From Chionis minor (taxonomy: Eukaryota; Chordata; Aves; Charadriiformes; Chionididae): a stretch of DNA of 64,000 nt. The position numbers were made by a program, and so were the translations under genes. The stretch is taken from positions 186,001 to 250,000 of the forward strand of contig VZSF01000874.1 in the NCBI GenBank assembly GCA_013398295.1, in the 5' to 3' direction. The notes below the pieces were generated by a model. That model searched no databases, had not been told where the DNA came from, and saw only the letters and a program-made list of their open reading frames with translations. Below are positions 11,997 to 23,689 of the stretch, one piece after another (position 1 is the first letter of the stretch; every line of letters starts with the position of its first letter).

Positions 11997-12024
11997 TTTA
12001 TGTGATATGAAAATATCACATAAA
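11997..12024 (+). repeat. perfect 12-bp hairpin with GAAA loop
   Basis: The left arm TTTATGTGATAT (11997-12008) and right arm ATATCACATAAA (12013-12024) are exact reverse complements around GAAA. On the plus RNA strand GAAA is a GNRA tetraloop, a very stable cap. A shorter, covarying copy follows at 12036-12053. Confidence 0.85.
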
Positions 12025-12035
12025 TATCCTTTTAT

Positions 12036-12053
12036 GAGATATGAAAATATCTC
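12036..12053 (+). repeat. second GAAA-loop hairpin, covarying copy
   Basis: The arms GAGATAT (12036-12042) and ATATCTC (12047-12053) pair perfectly around GAAA. Relative to the first hairpin, one pair is changed on both sides (GTG/CAC to GAG/CTC), so pairing is kept. Both copies are preceded by CCTTTTATG, so they form a tandem duplication. Confidence 0.8.
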
Positions 12054-13432
12054 CAACGGAGGTTTTAGTATGATCCTCGGTATACCCATGTCATCACAAA
12101 TCAACCAAATATCAATATTAAATCCAGAAACTTCTACTAAGTCATTTCCATCTTCAAGAAATTAAAAATAAGATGCATGCAGAAATTGGAAAGAGCTTGG
12201 AGCCGCTAATACATAAGCCCTCTACAATGGCAAAAAGCCTGATCACAGAAATGATTAGAGCACACCACAAGCTAGGTTATACCTCCCGCTACGAAAGAGG
12301 TGATAAATCGTATTAAGATCCCTGCCAATGTACTGAAGTGAAGGCCAGGAAGTAAGATGGCCCATTGACTTCAAGTGATGAGAAGATGGAGATGCATCAG
12401 TCAGGCAGCAAAACTAACAGGATTTGCTGCACCTTCTCAGAGGATTCATGCATCCTGCCTGGCAGCCAGTCCTTGGTACTCTGGAGAAACATAAAATAGA
12501 AAAACAAAACAAAAAAATCAGCAAAGAGAGAACACATCAACACAACTAGGGCTTCTTGGAGAATGGGTCTTTCTTAACCTGCCTAAGAAGACCTGAAACT
12601 GCTACTTTGCTCCTCAGCATTATTGAAGTTTGCCCTGTGAAAGAGTCATTGCTGGACCACCAGCAATAAACAGTTGCAAACATTATGACCACAGGCATGT
12701 CAGGTTTCTGAAACCAAGGACAAACCATCTCTCACCCTGAATTACATACTCAAAACTTGTTATCATTCTCCAGCAACAGCCAACACAACAGATTTTTAAA
12801 TAATATTTTTCTGAATTAACTTTGCTCAACATATGCTCAATCCTTTAGTCCTGTGAGAGGGCAGGAGAAGAATATTCCAGATGCTATGGTTTAGCCCCCA
12901 TTGAACTGAGAGAAAATCACCTCTCATTTATTTTTCGGGACCTAGCTTGAAACTTTGGCTATGTTAAATCAATGAAAACACTTCTGTTGGCTTGAGAGAG
13001 GTTAGCATCTATGAATATACTATTCAAAGCTGAGGTTGGGGAAAAAGCAGCTCTGCAGTATTACTGGGCCTGGTCCTCCTAGAAAAAGCAAATGCACTTT
13101 CCCCAACCTCATAGGGTCCATGAGACCAGGGTTCACCAAGGTCCTTAGACCTTGCTCCATACAGCAGTCCAGAGATGGATCTCTCGGTCTTTCTCCTCAC
13201 AGCCCTGGCTCCCTTTCACCTCTCCTGTACCCACTCTCACCCAGCCTGTACCACTGCCACCATCCTAAAGGTATGGGCCTCGTTCAGGGGAAAGGGCACA
13301 AGATTTCACCCCCTGCATTCCTCTGGTAAATCGGTATATTTTCCTCTAGCCTCCTTCCTGAAATGATTGCCCAGGAATCATGTCAAATTTCTGAAATTTA
13401 CAGTTCTTCTTTCACCTTCCTATAAAAACAGA

Positions 13433-13480
13433 CACACAAAAAACAAAACCAAAACCAAAACCAAAAACCAAACCAAAAAA
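13433..13480 (+). repeat. A-rich (CAAAAC)n-like simple repeat
   Basis: Irregular tandem units of CAAAAC and CCAAAA. Similar A/C-rich runs are at 58685-58722 and 60810-60885. Confidence 0.8.
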
Positions 13481-14859
13481 TCTTGAGGCCAATGCCTAGG
13501 ATGGAAAATGTCAGACCAAAGGGATAAGAACAATGGATAAGGTACCTAAGAACAGGACCTTATAAGAGAGAGTACTAAGGAGCCCCACACACCACTGAAC
13601 TGTTTCCAGGTTTGAGCTGCACTGGAAAAGTCATTTTGAATTGCCAGTACTATGCAACGGCTTGGAAAGGAAAGGAAGAAAGCCCAGCATTTTTGCACCT
13701 GAAACTGCTCTGTCAACATAACCTCCATTTGGCAGAGGAAAGCCGTGAAACACCTCACCTTGCCAGAAATTTGGTGGCATAACTGGAGCCAGGTTCAAAG
13801 ACTCTTCCAAGAGACAAGAGGAATATCAGCTGCATCAGGGACCTTGGTTTGGATCAAGCTTTTATTGACCACATATTGAAATCTCCTGTTAAGATTTACA
13901 GAGGCTGCTGAATTGATTCATTGCTGGATGGTGGGAGTATGACATGCTCCAGTCCCACAACCTCCTTCAGACTTCCTGACTGGTGTGCTTGGTGGTATTT
14001 TGGCATAATTTGGGAGGCAAGTGAGATGGGGGCAAAGATCTGGGCAGTTTTCACACCTGTTAAGTGTGATGAATGATGGCTTTTCTCCATTTCTCTTTTG
14101 CCTTCACACACACACGCATGCACAAGCAGAGAAAGAGTACTGTCTTTGTTTCACCTGAGCATCTTTTATACTGTCATCTGCACTTTAAAACATATTCTGG
14201 TGAAACAAAGAATGCAAAGCCTACATAAAAGACTATAGAATACATCTCCTGTGTAATGGATGCATCCAGACTGCATAAAATATCTTCTGCCATCAAGCCT
14301 TTTCAGCATCCTTAGAAATTTTAAAAAGGCATCTGTGCAACAGAAGAATAACAAATACAGCCCATTTTGTTACATAGCAGAAAATAAAAAACTTGTAGAC
14401 ACAAGTAAGTCAGTAGCAAAGAGGATTTTTTTTAAAGAAGAACCTTTTCACTTTAAAAATTCAGGATAAAAAAGTTCTTTAAAGTGTCAACATAATACTG
14501 CTTTGCGATCTCAGATTAAGAAAAAATGTTCTCTTCAGGGCAATTATTGATAAATATCTATTTTGGCATCCACTTCTGCAGCTACCCAGCCTACCTAGAC
14601 AGCTTCACCCATTCTGATGGTGGAATGGGCTTGTTTCCACGTGGAAATGTCTCTTCCTCACTCCAGACCTAAGAACTCTGATCCAGTTTGAGCACCCCAA
14701 TTCCTGCCAACCCAGAAAGACGTGAGGATGTAAAGGACTCAGAGACACACCGTGATCCTGTCTTGGTCATGATTTGCTCACATCAGTCAGGTGAGAAACC
14801 AAGTTCAGTGCACAAATAACTCCTCCAACGTGACCAGGCATGCCCTCTGAGGTCTCAGA

Positions 14860-15340
14860 TGCCCTGAGGGCCAGCTTTGCTTGCAGCACTTTGTTTTTCT
14901 GAGCTCTCCTCCTCCTCTTCCCCACTTCTGGGATGCCACAACTTACCTTCTCAGAAGAGTGGAGCAAGGATGGAGAGGGAGAGGAGTGGTGGGGTGCCAC
15001 AACCAAAGCCCGTGCTGGAAGGACAGCTTTGGCAAGCGTCACACCCAAAGGGAAAAGCCTGGGCTGCAAGGGGCAGGGAAGCTCTGTTTGCTGGTGCTGT
15101 CACCGCCTGCCCCTGCCAGAGCTGGAGCTGGGGTTGGGGGAGAGGCAGCGAACACTGGCTGGAAGCATTTTAATCTGCTGTCGGAGAGCAACAGGCCGGT
15201 TGCTGCCGAGGCTAGAACATCATCTGCTGCTTGGAAAGAATTAATGTGCAGTAAGAGGCGAGCTCTGGATGCAAACCTGCGGTGCCTGACCTGGCGCCAA
15301 GGCAGAGCCTGGGCTCCATCGGTTATAAGCATGTCTGTGT
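14860..15340. other. GC-richer patch, no gene recognised
   Basis: GC content rises and frames stay open on both strands (up to 158 codons at 14881, +) simply because stop codons are rare. No protein motif or consistent exon boundary was seen. Confidence 0.5.
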
Positions 15341-16741
15341 GGACAGAACGACGATAGGTGAGCCACTGGCTGCAGTCAGTGCGGCCGTCCCTATGGCCCT
15401 GTGTTTTCCCAGCTAATATTTAGCTGAGAGGCCTCCAAGGAAAACCCATGGGATGCTGGTGCTGGTGATTCAATAAGTGTCATTCTTCCCTCTGACTCAG
15501 TGCGCAGCCATTTCCCACAAATGGGGTTAACAAGTACTCGATGGCTGGAGAGAGTTGTCTTTTAGGCGAGACATAAAAAACAGAAGTCCTGAACAGTAGT
15601 GTGAAAAACATTTGTAACTACAGCAAAGTAAAGGGATTTTCCTAGCTCAGTATAAACAAATGGGCTCACTTCTGCACATTTTGTTAAAGCAGTATCAGGC
15701 CCATTTTCCATTCAGAGCATGCCAGCTTTAGAGCAAAACTAGTCCTGGTTTGGGGTGAAAATGACTTTTTTATTATGTACGAACAAGGTGCTATTTTCGT
15801 CTGGGTTTTGTCCTGCTGTGAGGGAGGTGAGGTCAGGCAGCAAAGAGGAGCCATTGCACCCAGCTCACGAAAGAAGCGATGGTGAGGGGGAAGGACCACT
15901 GCAGTGGGGCTCTGTCCAGAGGGGTGCCCAAGCCTGGGGCTGACCAAGCAGGTGTTTGAAATGATGCCCCAGTAAGTGCCACTGGTGCCTCCAGCCGCCA
16001 CCGAGCTGGGCAGTGGCACTGAGCCAGCATATTGGTGTCCCCAGTGCCTGGGGACGTGCACAGCCACACCGGGCTGGCCCGGCAGAGCTGTGCTTCTCTG
16101 GCAATAAGCAGAGCTAATACACAGCCCAGAAATTTCATTATTCTTAGGGATGCAGATTCTTCCTGCTGGTAAAAAGAAAAGATATAAGGCAGGGTCTAGT
16201 GGGGGGGAAAAAAAGTAATTTGGAGTGTATGTAAATCAGAAAGTTATAGCAAAGACAATTCACAAAAAACAATTTAAAGGCAGGTATAAGCCACACAGCA
16301 CAGTGCTGGCCAGGACTCGGGCACTCACTACACCCCACACAGGGGAACAGTCATTTACATCAGCTCCACTACTCAGGCCATACAGCTACAATAGCACACG
16401 GCACAACACTACAGAGCCAGAGAAGTGTGGAAGTTTCTGAAGGTGGTACGAGGAGCCATGGGGAGGTGGGCTGTTGGCCGGGAGAAGCAGAGGAGATCTC
16501 CAGTGAGGGAGTTAATCACAATAGTGTCACTGCTGTCTGAAGGGGAGGGACAAGGACACTCCCCACACCTGCCGAAACCAAGTAACTGCAGGACCTTACC
16601 GCTGTTACCCCAATGCTCCTCACCCTTCCCTCTCATTGCTCTGCTCTTGCCATGTCCTATGTGCAATGTCAGTATAAGCTATTCAGAAACACAACTCATT
16701 GTTTCACTTTTATTGTCATGCCTAGCTATGGCTATTACTGT

Positions 16742-16763
16742 ATGTTTAAGGATTCTTAAACAT
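16742..16763 (+). repeat. inverted repeat ATGTTTAAG/CTTAAACAT
   Basis: Perfect 9-bp arms surround GATT, with weaker pairing for several more bases outward (16734-16741 with 16764-16771). The whole hairpin is too short and too interrupted to call a microRNA precursor. Confidence 0.6.
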
Positions 16764-19700
16764 GCAATTATAGGAAAATGGACCACTAGTGTGGATCTAT
16801 TGGGAGCCAGAACTTGTCCCAATCCCATATAACAGATGAAGAACCTGGTGCTCCAACAGAAAGGATGCTGTGGCATTACTCAGCTCACTCTGCACCACAG
16901 CATTGGTAGTACTTACTTCTAGTAATCTGCTAGCAGGCTACACGAAAATATGACTGTTACCCACCATCCACTGGACTTCACAGGCATAGAAACAGCAGCC
17001 CTGGAGAGATGCAAGCTCTCCAGCCACGTGTCATCCCAGTCAAAAACAGAGCAGGTGCCCAACACTTCTGGAAATCCAGTACTTTGTTTTCTCCTTGCAG
17101 CCTGAAAACCACCATTCCCTCCTCCTCATCACACATTATACAGCAGCTTAGAAACCCTCACTGGCTTTTTTCAAAACGTTTAGAGGTTTCTTTATTTTTG
17201 TTCTCTCTTGTGAAGGGAGCCTTGGACAGCCACACTGGAGAGTTTCAAAGGAGCTGGTCCACTCAGGCTAAATTATTTGGTTACAAGCAGTCATTAGAAG
17301 TCATTGTTCATCAAAATTATTTCTTCCTGTTGGGATTTATTTAATTACTATTTGATTTCACTCCTGAGTGAGCCCAAAGACATTTTAAAGACACTAGGAA
17401 GAAAGTTTCACTTGCAAGAAGCCATTGTTTCTCCTACAGGGAACACTTAGCCCAGGATGCAGTTCAACCTTAAGACACCTAAATTTAAGTGTCTTCTTGT
17501 GAAGTAGGTGCCTGAAATCCCAGCTTGGAGAGTGACTCAGCTTACTATTAACATCCTGCAGCTGCGCAGCTAAATCACCACATAGCCTCTGCTGACTCTT
17601 AGAACAGGGTCCAAAGCAGACTCTTTTGGTGCTTTGGGGTTTCCCCTTTGTCCACTTGCTGCTCCTGCTGCGCGTGGAGATGATCGTCTGCCCTGCACAC
17701 TGAGCACAGCTGGTGGGACTGCACGAGGTGGGGAGAGGCAACCTGCCCGCAGGCACCCACATCTCCACCTATGTACCCTGACTCACAGGCCCTGCTGCCA
17801 TGAAACTGCCTTCACCATTCCGTAGCGGCACATTTGGCACCGGCTTTTGGAAAGCTCAGAGTTTATCCCCTGACACTTGTACAAGCATCTGACGCTTTGC
17901 AGATAGCACTGATTTATTATTTTTATTTTTTATACACAGATAGCCATGATTTATTACTTTCATATATGAGCTCTTTACTGTTTTATCAAGAAAATGTGCC
18001 CTCTGAAGCATTTGTTTCTGTTTCTTTCTCTTTTTGTGCAGTGACACAGCCATCCCTTGCTCTGCCATCAATAGCCTCTCACTGCAGCTCTGATGCGACT
18101 GGGTGTGTGGGACAACACTTTTTTGATTTGCTTACCACTTCCAAAGGGGAGCTCATTTCCTAGTTAGACCAGTGCTGTACAGAGCAGGGTTGTTGAGCGT
18201 AACACAATTAGAAGGTTAAACATAATCACAGCACTGCAGCCTTTTACACGTGTTTCACAGATACCTAAATGCCTCTTCTGTTCTCTCCCAATTCTGCCTG
18301 CCCTGACAGCCGCTGCCACCTGGGTAGAGCTGCACGGTGCACACACGCATGAACAGTGTTGCAATCCCCCCATGTTTTTAGGAAAGGCGGGGTTTGCTGA
18401 AGGCGTGAATGCTTCACCAGATAATGCAGATTGCTTCTGGACAGAGACGTGCTAATTAGGAGCTGCTGATAGGTCTCCCCCTTCTGCACCTGGTGTTTCT
18501 CTTCCAACATAACTGTGAGAGTCGACGAAGGCAAATGTCTAATTTCCATATGAAGGATTAAACAACAACCCATATCCAAACATTTACACTAATGAGCACG
18601 TTCTCAGAATTTCCTTATTATAACTTTTTTTTCCCCCCCTAATTACATGCTCAAAATGCTCCAGGCTGCAACTGAAAATATAGCCGGGATTCAAATGAGA
18701 GAGATGGGGGGCTATGGAGACACTTTGGAAATAAACAACTTGATAGAGAGGCCTCCTCCCTCCCGTTTTGCTGAACTCCACCTTTCCCATTACGCCGCAG
18801 GGTAGCGCTGCTCCAAGGAGCGCTGGCAGCTTTGGGCTGAGTCCTGTGAGACTGGGATGCTGGCAGGCAGGCAGGGATGCTGGGCAGGTTTCCCTGCATC
18901 CTTCGGCTCTGGGCAAATGCTGTACAAGCCTTTTGTCCCAGCTGGGCTTCAAACTCATCCCTCAACCCTTCCCCAAAGTGCAGCCCATGGCAGGCCCAAG
19001 GACAAGGGTGCGGTCAGCATTGCCTCGGAGATTCTTAATATCAGGTGACTGTCGAGAATGTGTTCATAAATGCACATTCATATATCCAAAACCACTTTGT
19101 TAGATTTCAGGCTCATCAGACCTAGAATTAAAGCTTAGTTTTATAGGGATGTTTGGTTGTTATACATTTAACTAGGCAATAATGGTATCTTTGGGTAGAT
19201 TTACAAGCAAACACACGAAGCACTTCTATGGTTGAAGAGATTAATGAAATCAGAGGTGCTGGCAAGAAACATAAGCACAATGAAATCATCAGGGGAAAGA
19301 AAGGAAGTTTCTGGAGTATCGCTCTGACAGCAGTAAAATGCCTATAAATGTAATCAAAGTTTAGCAGCCTGCTGTTTCCCAGCTCACACATGCAAATGCC
19401 ACCAAAGCTTGCTGTCTGCAGTTAGGCTTCATACCCCTTCTTCCCAGCTGTGGCAAGGCAGAACGCCAGAAACTGGAATCCCATAAGGTAACCCCACGTG
19501 TATCCCACACATGGGTCCACTTTCAATCAGCCTCATAAACAGTAGTCAGAGGGATGTATTTACGAGCAAGAGGAACATACCAAAAGTGCTACAGCAGCTG
19601 AGTGTGTGTTGGTAAAACAGTGACAACCAGGTAAAGAGCCACTACCTTTGACATTTGGCTCCATAAAGACCTTCCTAAATTGTCAATAGCTCTGCTTTGA

Positions 19701-22700
19701 CTAAAAACAGCAAACAAGGCTGTGTGCTGATGATATCTGCCCATAAAGATATTTATTTAGTTCATGCCTCAGGTAAATTGCACAACGTCCCTCATTGTAT
19801 TCTAGTAAATAAGCCAGTATGGTTATGACATTTCCATTTTGCAACAGCACAGTCATGATTGTTTAATAGGAAGTTATGGGTTATTTTACTTTGCAACACA
19901 ACGTTGCCAGCACTGATTTTATAACATACTTACTTCAGGTATTCTTTTCTTGTTTAGAGAAGGGGAAAAAATGCACTGAATTTGGCTTTAAATCTGGACC
20001 GGCTCCTTGGTTTAGAAAAATGCCTAAGGAGACTCAGCAGAGATTACCAGTCTGTTTCCATCTGTGACACCATATAAACACAGATCTCAATCCAGAACTG
20101 ACATCCTCGGTTATCACTGAAACACTGATTGTCTCCCCTGGGGCCAGGTGTTCAGCCCAGGGTGACAATGCTACCACAGTAATAACAGTGACATGCAATA
20201 CTTTGCTATGTCCTCTATTATATCTTTTCATCCTGCAAAAAACTCAGACTTGAAGCAGCTCCTCGGAACACCAGCACAGCCAGATGTTTTGAATTAACCC
20301 CTGCTGCCCTGCCCAAAACAGTGCCAACTTCACAAAACGTCCACTGCTGCCAACAGTCTCCTTTCACTTAAAAACAGAAATGAAACAAAAGTTAATGGGC
20401 TAATTATCTACACAATCCCTTATAAAAATTAAATACAATAAATAGTGCCCCAATTTCAGAAAGCCCAGCAGGGTAGTAAGTCTATGTCCTAACTCATGAA
20501 GACCAGGTGTGTAAATGTGCAATGAATTTGGCTGTGATAAACACCTCCCAAAAAGGCAGCTCTGGAGGTGACACTTGCAGCATCCCTCCCACTGACAGGC
20601 AGACTCCAAATCCTGGATCCTCCTTTGGCACCTGAAACAGAAGATGGGGGATGAGAGACAGGGAATGGGGACAGGGGATGGAACATGCTCCACTTCTGTC
20701 ATACCAGCAGCATTTAAACCCTACATGCAGGACATGTCCGACAACAAACCTACCTTTTATTGACTGTATTCACTAAGGGCTGGATTAGAAAAATCAGTGA
20801 GTAAATCAGTAAAATGAGAGATTTCTCTGATGGCAACAACAGCACCAAGGCATCTCTGGAGCTGGTCCATGACTGTTCAGCACGTACTGAAACCACAGTA
20901 AACTTCCTCAAACCATCAAGCACCTCTGTTCCACTGCTGTTGACTTTCCTGCTGGTGCAGAAGTTATAGATCTCTCTTGCTGCCTACAGTAATTGTAGCT
21001 TTCTCTTTTAAGCATGCGGAAAAGAGAGAGTTATGAGTCTTTTTGCAAAGTCATCTAAGTTACAACGCTTATAATGGCACTACAACCTTTAGCATAATTT
21101 ATGTAACATCTTCATTAAGTCTGATGGATATATAATGGATGACTTCAGAAAAGGTAATCAGGACACTGATCATGACATGTTTAAAACATGTACTTGATAT
21201 TTCTTCAACAACCTGAACCTGGAGCTGAAAATAATAAATGTGCCATGAGAGTTCTCAGCTCAGTATTATTTTCTGATGATATCTCTAAATGAAAGATGAA
21301 GTATGTTTTATTACCATGTGAGTACAATCTTCTAAAATGCTCCAGCTCAATAATAAATCACAAATTATTTTTGTAGGTAAAGAATTGCATGAACATGTAG
21401 AAGACTCAGGAAAAAAATGTTTCCAAAATAAATAATATTTTGCAACTCTTAATTTAACTATACAATGTTTTCCATTTTTTAAAAAAAATTAAAATCATAT
21501 CTAAAGTACATTTTTAGACAATAAGTTATACACTGCTGTTCCTACAGAATGAATTTTAAAATGTAGATTTTAATGATTTGAAAAAATATGCCTTTCTTTT
21601 TAGTTAAAATATAGACCAAAATTTTTTATTTCACAGGCTTTTGGGGGGGCTTCAGCAGGAGAAACTGTACTTACGTTATGAATAAAATGATTTAGTGATT
21701 TTTCTATTGGGAAAACAATTAGGAAAAAGCCAATTAGTGCATCACTAAAATTTCGCATAGGAAATCACGCTATGTCAGAAGTTACTTTGCAAAAGAAAAA
21801 CTAAGAAATGCACCGTAAGCTGCGTGAGCCATATGGCTAACACCTGGTGCAATGCACCGTGACTCCAGTTCATTAGAGAACAGAAGAGGATGGTGAAAGT
21901 CCTTCCACACACAAAAGAATTTAGCGCATGTGTAACACTCCTTAAATCATAAGTCATATGTATCAGGGTCATATCAAACGTGCCGAGGTCATGCTTATGA
22001 CCTTGGCCCATTTCACAGAGTCGGACTTTTGAGCAGCTTCACTTCCAGTGGGGGTAGGTGGGAGCTGGCAGTGCATGAGAAGCGTGGGTGGCCATGGAGA
22101 GGTTAAGGCCTGGGAACCACTTTTGTTTTGTTTTCAGAAGAGCTATTTGGGCCTCTTGACTCACTTAAGGACTATTTTATGGCTTGATGTTCTTCCACAT
22201 TTCTTGAGTATATTCTAGGGTAAACATGAACTAAAATAGACAGAGAAGCAGCTTATCATAGGAATGGTGAGGGCTGCAAGCTGAAAGTAGAAGAAAAGTA
22301 TTATTTTTAGTCATGCCAAATCCTGCCTACAGCGCTGTAGTTTACCTGAGTTCAAGCAAACCATTGCTGAGGAATAAAAAACTATGGTAAAAAAAGCCTT
22401 CCACATGGTTTTTTTTTAACATTTCCACAAGGACCAGCTCCTCAGGTGTTAATTCAGGGCCTGGAAAGGGGCCAGACCAATAGCTCCTTACAAATGAAAT
22501 TGTGGGAAGGGTTTATATGGGCACCAGACGTTCTGGGGAGGGAAAAGCGAAGCCAGAGGCAGGAACCTCGGGCAAGAAGGAGATGTCCATGATGACAGGA
22601 ATGCATTGGGCAACCAAGAGCTGGGGAGGGTGGGGAGGCACTCAGAAATCTTTGGCTGGTCTGGTTTCATGGTGAGGGCACTGTGGACTGTCATGTTAGA

Positions 22701-23426
22701 CTGAGATTAAATGAGATTTTATTAATGGATACTTGCTGCCGGACAGAAAACAACTGCCCTACAAAGCCACAGTTTCATTCAAAAGCACATCAGCAGATGA
22801 CGCTGATATTTCTTATAGCTAAAATCAGTGCTGTTGTTTGCCTTGTTTATTTTCACACAGCTTAGGAAAAGCAAGATAGCATGGTGTCCAGAAATGAGAC
22901 TGGAGACAATCACTGAAGAACTAACTCTTTAAACATGTTTTTATATCTTGTTACATTTTTTACACATTCTTTAAGCATTTCTTCACCACACTGATCAATG
23001 TGTTACAGTAATGTCCTTATTGGTTACAAAAATCATACCCACCAATATCACAATGATACAATAACCAACACAACAAGACATAGTGTACTGGTTGGAGGTA
23101 AAACAGAACCAATTTTCTGTTCTGTAATTTTACTTTTAGCTAGGCATCTTCTAACTACTGAAATTAACAGCATGTTGTCCAGAAACTGTTTGCTCTCAGA
23201 ATGATAAGACCCGTGTTTATAGCTGATGCCAAGACACGGTACGCAGAGAGGCCCTTGCATATACTTATTGCTGTAACACCCAATGTCAGCCAGCTTTGTT
23301 ATTTGCCCCTTTGGAGGGTCGAAAGTGGAAAAGCGTAGAGCGGTCACACCTGTGGGGAGGAGCAGACAGGACGGGTGACCCCAAAATGACCAACAGGGTA
23401 TTTCATCCCATCTGCCCCATGCTCAG

Positions 23427-23433
23427 TATAAAA
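23427..23433 (+). promoter_or_regulatory. TATA box of ERVL LTR
   Basis: TATAAAAG is followed by CTGAGGGATC. The position, in the middle of the LTR, fits the U3/R boundary of ERVL elements. Confidence 0.6.
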
Positions 23434-23683
23434 GCTGAGGGATCAAAGGGTCAGCCCTCTTTCTTCAGTGGTCGGCATCCGAGGAGGACTCTGTCTGTTC
23501 ATCTGCCTCTGACCCCGATCTGGGCATTCCTGAATACAGATGAGGAACCCAGTTCCCATCCGTTGCTGAGTCCAGTCTGGGATTTCCCCAGTGCCTGTCA
23601 GTGACATGATTGTCATCCGGGGAGCTTGATATGGTTTTGTATATATTTCATTATTTTCTTTTTCTTCTATTATTAATATTTTC

Positions 23684-23689
23684 ATTAAA
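23684..23689 (+). terminator. polyadenylation signal ATTAAA of ERVL LTR
   Basis: ATTAAA lies 115 bases before the 3' end of the LTR, with a T-rich stretch upstream. This fits the R-region signal of this family. Confidence 0.5.

Larger units (their letters stand above)
12060..23083. other. intergenic DNA, no gene recognised
   Basis: Mixed-composition DNA with chance frames only. It contains an A/C simple repeat (13433-13480), a GC-richer patch (about 14860-15340) and an inverted repeat (16742-16763). No coding exon or RNA gene was recognised. Confidence 0.55.

Noticed and set aside
12883..12960. possible minus-strand ERVL LTR start (ATGGTTTAGCCCC)
   Set aside because: Only about 13 bases resemble the LTR end. 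No TATA box, polyadenylation signal or matching other end was found.
14881..15357. 158-codon plus-strand frame and overlapping frames on both strands
   Set aside because: Overlapping open frames in a GC-rich patch are expected by chance. None resembles a protein family.
16734..16771. microRNA precursor
   Set aside because: The stem is too short and has several mismatches outside the 9-bp core.
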